Shown here: positions 60,069 to 64,000 of the stretch, piece after piece
Numbering within the stretch: position 1 is the first letter of the stretch
Layout: each line of letters starts with the position of its first letter
Assembly: GCA_024234575.1 (NCBI GenBank)
Contig: JACKOB010000004.1
Coordinates: forward strand, 124,001 to 188,000
Reading direction: 5' to 3'
Length of the DNA: 64,000 nt
DNA from: Hahellaceae bacterium
Lineage (GTDB): Bacteria; Pseudomonadota; Gammaproteobacteria; Pseudomonadales; Oleiphilaceae
Notes under the pieces: model-generated
The model's input: the letters and a program-made list of their open reading frames with translations, nothing else
What the model was told of the DNA's origin: nothing
Database searches by the model: none
Made by a program: the position numbers and the translations under genes

Positions 60069-60623
60069 ATGATATTGCAGCACGCTGAACTCGATAAACT
60101 GTTGACCTTATGGCGAGACAAAATTGGCTCGGACTGGCAGGCATATCGAAATCATACGTATCGTCTTCTTAATTATGTAAACGAAAAACTCCCCGGTTTA
60201 TCACATGAAGACCTCGATCTGGTAGCTATTGCAGCCGCTTATCATGATGTCGGTATCTGGCTGGATAAAACATTTGACTATCTTGAGCCCTCATCAATTC
60301 GAGCACAGAGCTATCTTAAATCTGCGGCGAAGTACCCGGCTGATGTGCTCGAAGAAAAGCAGCAGTTGGTTAATGATATGGTGATGAATCACCATCGTGT
60401 CAGACCCGTTGCCGGAGGTAAGTTGTCGTTGGTGAACGTGTTTCGGCAGGCAGATTGGTGTGATGTAAGCTTTGGTCGCCTGCGCTATGGGCTGCCCAAA
60501 AAGAAAGTACAAGCCATCCAGAAAGCATTCCCGGATGCAGGCTTTCATTTGTTGCTGGTAAAACTGGCGGTGGTGAATGCGGCTCAACATCCTTTCAACC
60601 CATTGCCAATGATGCGTTGGTAA
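60069..60623 (+). CDS. HD-domain metal-dependent phosphohydrolase-like protein
   Basis: 184 aa. The HD motif is in VAIAAAYHDVGIWLDKTF near residue 58, with His residues YRNHTYRLL before it and MNHHRVR after it, the usual metal ligand order. GGGGAG lies 5 bases before the ATG. Length and position do not identify the substrate; small HD proteins cover nucleotide and signalling phosphoesters. A strong terminator at 60725-60754 follows. Confidence 0.78.
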   Translation: MILQHAELDKLLTLWRDKIGSDWQAYRNHTYRLLNYVNEKLPGLSHEDLDLVAIAAAYHDVGIWLDKTFDYLEPSSIRAQSYLKSAAKYPADVLEEKQQLVNDMVMNHHRVRPVAGGKLSLVNVFRQADWCDVSFGRLRYGLPKKKVQAIQKAFPDAGFHLLLVKLAVVNAAQHPFNPLPMMRW

Positions 60624-60724
60624 AGGCGATCTTAGCGTTCTATAGATAGAACACTAAACGAACAATGGGGGCGATGGCTATTTGGCGTCGCTGTATAGCG
60701 CGAAAGTTTCCCCGCTACAAATAG

Positions 60725-60754
60725 AAAACGCTACCTGCAGGAGGTAGCGTTTTT
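60725..60754. terminator. Bidirectional terminator
   Basis: AAAACGCTACCT (60725-60736), loop GCAGG, AGGTAGCGTTTTT (60742-60754). The A run and T run make it a rho-independent terminator for the HD gene and for the convergent small gene at 60812. Confidence 0.9.
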
Positions 60755-60811
60755 GGGTATGCATAGAATTGTAATTCTATGGATGGGTAAGTACTTAATT
60801 GGTTGTCGAAG

Positions 60812-61027
60812 TTAAGCCGCTTTAACCTGAATGATATCAGATCGACGACTCTGACCTAATGACCTCTCAAGAATCTCGGATTCTATTGATTTCATTATGT
60901 CTGGCAAACAGATTACCCCCTCATCCAGATAGCCCATTCGCAAGGCAAGTTCATTCAGTAAAAGAACTTCTTCGTCACTCATACTACCCAATGTTTCATG
61001 AGTGTTGGTTGTAGATCGAGTATGCAT
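60812..61027 (-). CDS. Small protein of unknown function
   Basis: 71 aa. A full AAGGAGG lies 7 bases before the ATG, which makes expression likely despite the size. The sequence is helical and charged: SMSDEEVLLLNELALRMGYLDE, then SIESEILERSLGQSRRSD and a basic-to-hydrophobic end (IIQVKAA). It ends at a bidirectional terminator. I know no family. The helical, Leu-rich middle could be a small regulator or interaction partner. Confidence 0.7.
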   Translation of the reverse strand: MHTRSTTNTHETLGSMSDEEVLLLNELALRMGYLDEGVICLPDIMKSIESEILERSLGQSRRSDIIQVKAA

Positions 61028-61507
61028 ATTTCCTCCTTGTTATTATGTTTTGTCAATGCATCCGCACAGTTTCAGTGTGCTTAAATCTATAGTAAAAGTA
61101 AATGACTGTGGTCATAAATTGAGCAGATTGATTGGCGTGTTTTATGCGTGAGAGGACAATTTTTTTGATTTTAGCGGCAGAATAGCAGGGTAAAGCGAGT
61201 TCTTTGCTGGTGCCGAATCCGGTAGTTCAGTGATCCAGACTAACGATTCTGTCGTAAAGAATATGTAGGTAGTCGTTAGGCAACGCGGAGTATATGTCTA
61301 GCGTAAGGTTATTTATAGGAAAATTAGCAAATAAAGGTGCTGCTTCCTTGTGGTAATGGCGCTTATGAACTAAATAATTAAGTAATGGGTTGTCATGTTT
61401 GGTTTGTCTAATTCTGGAAACCGGTGTTTCAGCAAGGCAGACTGACTTCACTCAGTATGCAGTACATTGATAATAATAAAAACGATATGTTTACGGGAGG
61501 CTCATAC
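61028..61507. other. 480-bp region without a supported gene
   Basis: Between two small genes on opposite strands. A 74-codon minus-strand frame (61227-61451) has a GTG start and no ribosome site, so I do not accept it. GGGAGG near 61495-61500 is the ribosome site of the next gene. No hairpin, LexA box or FliA box found. Confidence 0.4.
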
Positions 61508-61777
61508 ATGTTGATTTTTAATCAAACAAGCATTTATTACCTGAAGCGTTTGGCTTCCAGGGCAAGAACTAAGTATTCCCAAAAGTTTCGGCTTACCAAC
61601 GAGAAGGATGTCATCGAGCTACTGCTTTTTTCGTCCTCTTCCCATGATATTGAAACCAAAAGGGACTTTATGCTTTTCTATATAAACTGCTCTGATCACG
61701 TTCGGGATTATTTGAGCCGTGAGTTTAGCATCAGCGCACCCATGAAAAACATGGTGATGATGAAGCAGGCTGTATAG
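61508..61777 (+). CDS. Small basic protein of unknown function
   Basis: 89 aa from the ATG at 61508, with GGGAGG 7 bases upstream, rather than the longer frame at 61424. LIFNQTSIYYLKRLASRARTKYSQKF starts with a Lys/Arg-rich helix, EKDVIELLLFSSSSHDIETKRDFMLFY is hydrophobic, and SREFSISAPMKNMVMMKQAV ends Met-rich. A terminator follows at 61795. No recognisable family; not clearly a toxin or antitoxin. Confidence 0.6.
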   Translation: MLIFNQTSIYYLKRLASRARTKYSQKFRLTNEKDVIELLLFSSSSHDIETKRDFMLFYINCSDHVRDYLSREFSISAPMKNMVMMKQAV

Positions 61778-61794
61778 TTAAGCCACATGAGCCG

Positions 61795-61830
61795 ACCAGC
61801 TTATTTCGATAAGCTGGTGTTGGTGTTTTT
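61795..61830 (+). terminator. Terminator after the 61508 gene
   Basis: ACCAGCTTA (61795-61803), six-base loop, TAAGCTGGT (61810-61818), then a T-rich stretch to 61830. Good rho-independent form, 18 bases after the stop. Confidence 0.8.
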
Positions 61831-61846
61831 GTCTTTTTATTTTGTA

Positions 61847-61877
61847 TTTATCCCTCCTTTATCCCTCCTTTATTCCC
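61847..61877. repeat. 11-bp tandem repeat upstream of the Ada-like gene
   Basis: TTTATCCCTCC at 61847-61857 and 61858-61868, then a partial TTTATTCCC at 61869-61877. It lies about 80 bases before the Ada-like ATG. On the minus strand it reads GGAGGGATAAA, like repeated ribosome sites but with no gene after them. Confidence 0.7.
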
Positions 61878-61954
61878 TTTGGTAGAAATCGGGTGGTGCC
61901 AGATATGGTCAACGCATATCATGTATCCAGCTAATTTTATTTATCGGGGGGAAT

Positions 61955-62893
61955 ATGACCAGTGAACTGCCCATGCCTGCGTCATCAACGATTGATGCCT
62001 ATCCACGTAATAAGGATTATCAGAGAGTTGCCCAGGCAATTGAGTTTGTTCAACGCAACTGGAATCATCAGCCGGGTCTGGCTGAGGTTGCGGCCTCGGT
62101 CGGGATGAGCGAAACCCACATGCAGAGATTGTTCAAACGGTGGGCGGGTGTGACGCCAACGCAATACGTTGCTTTCTTGACGAAGGAATACCTTAAGAGT
62201 TGCCTCGATCAAAATGCTTCTGTTTTTGCCGCCAGTTTAGACGCGGGCCTGTCTGGTGCTGGTCGGGCACATGACCTGATGCTTCGCTGGGAGAGTATGA
62301 CTCCGGGCGAATACAAAAAGAAAGGTAATGGTCAAATCCTAACGGTGGGGCTACTGGATACCGTTTTTGGGTTGGCCGTTGCTGCGTTTTCAAAAAAAGG
62401 GCTTTGTTACCTGGCGTTTTCACCGCAAGAAGATACGTCACGTTGTTTTGAAGAAATCGCTGAATGCTGGCCTGCGGCAGCCTTGCATCGTGATGATGCC
62501 TATATTGATCTTAACCTGGCACCGCATTTACAGCGTCTTGCTGATGCCTGTCCAGTACAGCCTGCAGCAACAAAAAAAGACTCTACAATCGTCAGGACAG
62601 AAACCGGAGCAGGGGTTCTGACAGTGCAGTTACAAGGTAGCCCTTTTCAGCTAAAGGTCTGGGAAGCACTACTGCGCATTCCGCAGGGGCACGTGGTTTC
62701 GTATGCAGATGTTGCTAAGGCAATAGGTGCCCCTAAAGCCTCAAGAGCGGTGGGTAGTGCGATTGGTGCCAATAAAGTAGCGTGGTTAATTCCTTGTCAT
62801 CGGGTGTTGCAGAAGTCTGGAGATGCAGGCAATTATCGATGGGGACCCATGCGCAAGCAAGTGATGCTGGCGCATGAGTTGTGTCGGGTTTAA
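61955..62893 (+). CDS. Ada-like AraC-methylguanine methyltransferase lacking the N-terminal zinc domain
   Basis: 312 aa. N-terminal ~110 residues form an AraC-type helix-turn-helix pair (LAEVAASVGMSETHMQRLFKRWAG; TPGEYKKK). The C-terminal alkyltransferase has SPFQLKVWEALLRIPQGHVVSYADVAKAIG and the active-site WLIPCHRVLQKSG Cys. The N-Ada zinc-binding domain that senses methylphosphotriesters is absent, so it should repair O6-alkylguanine but not act as the classic Ada activator; regulation by other means is possible. GGGGGG lies 4-9 bases before the ATG. Its stop overlaps the convergent FHA gene by 4 bases. Confidence 0.88.
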   Translation: MTSELPMPASSTIDAYPRNKDYQRVAQAIEFVQRNWNHQPGLAEVAASVGMSETHMQRLFKRWAGVTPTQYVAFLTKEYLKSCLDQNASVFAASLDAGLSGAGRAHDLMLRWESMTPGEYKKKGNGQILTVGLLDTVFGLAVAAFSKKGLCYLAFSPQEDTSRCFEEIAECWPAAALHRDDAYIDLNLAPHLQRLADACPVQPAATKKDSTIVRTETGAGVLTVQLQGSPFQLKVWEALLRIPQGHVVSYADVAKAIGAPKASRAVGSAIGANKVAWLIPCHRVLQKSGDAGNYRWGPMRKQVMLAHELCRV

Positions 62894-63816
62894 ATAAGTA
62901 AGAATGCCGCTGCCCCGGCTACGGCAGCAATAATAACTATTGCAATAATAATAGCTTTCGAAGATTTAGCCGCAGCGCTTGGCGCCTCTGTTATCCAGGA
63001 GTCCTCTTTTTTGCCCGTGGCAGCCATAGGCCGGCTTTGCTTTCGCGCGCTTTCTTTAGGCGGTGCTTTCGGTGCAGGGGTTTTCGCCACCGGTGGTGCT
63101 TTAGCCGCTTCAGCTGATTTCTTCGCCTCCAACTCCGCTCTTTTACGCAGCTCTTCCTGTACTTCTTTTTTGAAGTCTACCGCCTGGCGAATGATTGTTT
63201 TGTTAGGGTCATGATCTGGCCCCTGCACGGTAAAGGTAATAACATCGAACTTTAGTTTGTCGCCAGGCTTCAGCGTCGCCTCTTCTACGCGCTCACCGTT
63301 TACGAAAGTGCCATTGGATGAGTCGAGGTCTTTAACGACGAGTCGTGCTCCTTGAACAGACAATTCAGCGTGCCTTCGGGAGAGGTGCTCTACCGGAATG
63401 GCTATGTCACAGGCACTATCTCGGCCCAACACCATTGAGCCGCGTACTTCAAAAGTCTGACCATTCATCCAACTGGCGGTTGCCAGAAGTTTCCATTCCG
63501 CTTCTTCTTCTGCAGGGGGTGCGCTGGCATGCTTGGGATCAACAATCTCCAGCTCAACATCTCCCAGCTTAATAATGTTGCCAGGACTGAGAGGGTGCTC
63601 GCCGATAACGCGAACACCGTTGATAAATATACCTTTTTCTGCACCCAGGTCTCGAATCAGCATCTTTCTGTTTTGCTGAACAATTTCTGCATGCTTATCA
63701 CTGATAGATGGCGCATCGATGACAAGACTATTCGTTTTATTTTTACCAATAGTGAAGTTTTCATCGACCAGCCAGACCGGCTCCTGTCTACGATCCCTAA
63801 ACTGTAATTTGTGCAT
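62890..63816 (-). CDS. Double FHA-domain protein with C-terminal membrane anchor
   Basis: 308 aa from the ATG at 63816 (AAGGAT 7 bases upstream); the frame is open to 63897. First FHA at ~22-92 (TIGKNKTNSLVIDAPSISDKHAEI; GIFINGVRV), second at ~122-192 (VLGRDSACDIAI; LSRRHAELSV; DLDSSNGTFVNG) with full phosphothreonine-binding residues. An Ala/Pro/Lys-rich linker follows, then AIIIAIVIIAAVAGAAAFLLI as a C-terminal transmembrane tail. Such proteins recognise Thr-phosphorylated partners at the inner membrane. No kinase lies in the window. Confidence 0.87.
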   Translation of the reverse strand: MHKLQFRDRRQEPVWLVDENFTIGKNKTNSLVIDAPSISDKHAEIVQQNRKMLIRDLGAEKGIFINGVRVIGEHPLSPGNIIKLGDVELEIVDPKHASAPPAEEEAEWKLLATASWMNGQTFEVRGSMVLGRDSACDIAIPVEHLSRRHAELSVQGARLVVKDLDSSNGTFVNGERVEEATLKPGDKLKFDVITFTVQGPDHDPNKTIIRQAVDFKKEVQEELRKRAELEAKKSAEAAKAPPVAKTPAPKAPPKESARKQSRPMAATGKKEDSWITEAPSAAAKSSKAIIIAIVIIAAVAGAAAFLLI

Positions 63817-64000
63817 GAATTTATCCTTTTTCACAAACCTGAGTGAACCCTGCTTAAAAGTATAGCGGCTGATGTAAAAGTTGAAGCTAAAATTCACTGG
63901 AAAGTCTTGTTTTTTGTGTAAATTCTCGGAAAAAGCGTTTCTTTGCCTATACTTAAATCAACGTAGTTGCGTATGCTTGCGGGTGACGCGAATCATGATT

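Noticed and set aside
61227..61451. 74-codon minus-strand open frame
   Set aside because: GTG start, no ribosome site, no family resemblance; likely chance.
1..64000. tRNA, rRNA, IS elements, prophage or attachment sites
   Set aside because: None were recognised by reading; no transposase, integrase, or tRNA-like cloverleaf was found.

Overview
The window looks like a chromosomal segment of a marine-type gammaproteobacterium of the broad Pseudomonadales/Cellvibrionales kind. This rests on gene content only: FliA-type flagellar promoters, a PseFIGH plus WbpBED sugar set next to fliC-flaG-fliD-fliS, RdgC, a DUF2788-like membrane protein, LexA beside two families I remember from the Pseudomonas lexA-topA interval, and a LexA-controlled imuA-imuB-dnaE2 cassette. 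I saw no tRNA, rRNA, IS element, prophage or CRISPR array.

Region 1 (1-27179) is a surface-glycan island. It holds a minus-strand operon (4806 to 1: FemAB-like acyltransferase, sulfotransferase, hexapeptide acetyltransferase, Gfo/Idh/MocA dehydrogenase, SDR, truncated DegT aminotransferase). Next come single genes: a sulfotransferase with an N-terminal Rossmann module, a polysaccharide-deacetylase-like protein, an AsnB-like amidotransferase, a free Rossmann module and a CgeB-like glycosyltransferase. A very compact 12-gene plus-strand operon follows (11637-23391): pseF, pseI, pseG, pseH, an acyl carrier protein, an acyl-activating enzyme, LuxE-like and LuxC-like proteins, two GT2s flanking UDP-galactopyranose mutase, and a GT4. 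A minus-strand wbpB-wbpE-wbpD-formyltransferase operon ends the island. Missing steps (PseB, PseC, WbpA) must be encoded elsewhere. The first 11.5 kb looks more AT-rich than the rest.

Region 2 (27180-32710) is the flagellar filament block: fliC (679 aa, with an internal duplication), flaG, fliD, fliS. Near-consensus sigma-28 promoters (TAAG/CAAA-N15-GCCGATAA) lie before fliC, before fliD (inside the flaG terminator hairpin), and, on the opposite strand facing the fliC promoter, before the wbpB operon. This directly links one sugar operon to late flagellar control, so at least part of the island probably makes a flagellin glycan. The full glycan is inferred to carry pseudaminic acid, N-formylated or amidated diamino-uronic acid, galactofuranose, acyl groups and possibly sulfate.

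Region 3 (32742-46057) is mixed core genome: a histone-deacetylase-family protein divergent from a Pat/YfiQ-type lysine acetyltransferase, rdgC, a glutaredoxin-like protein, a chemoreceptor, an EVE protein, a DUF2788-like protein, a beta-rich envelope protein, a PAS-GGDEF cyclase with a response regulator-CheC protein, and a DUF1329 exported protein.

Region 4 (46058-59440) is centred on SOS functions: two small conserved proteins, lexA, tandem LexA-box-like sites, a protein joining a von Willebrand A domain to an outer-membrane-like beta-barrel, acylphosphatase, a hybrid histidine kinase, a DUF1499 lipoprotein, and dnaE2-imuB-imuA behind a 15/16 LexA box.

Region 5 (59441-64000) holds an exported Met-rich helical protein, an HD-domain protein, two small proteins of unknown function with strong ribosome-binding sites, an Ada-like alkyltransferase without the zinc domain, and a tail-anchored double-FHA protein.
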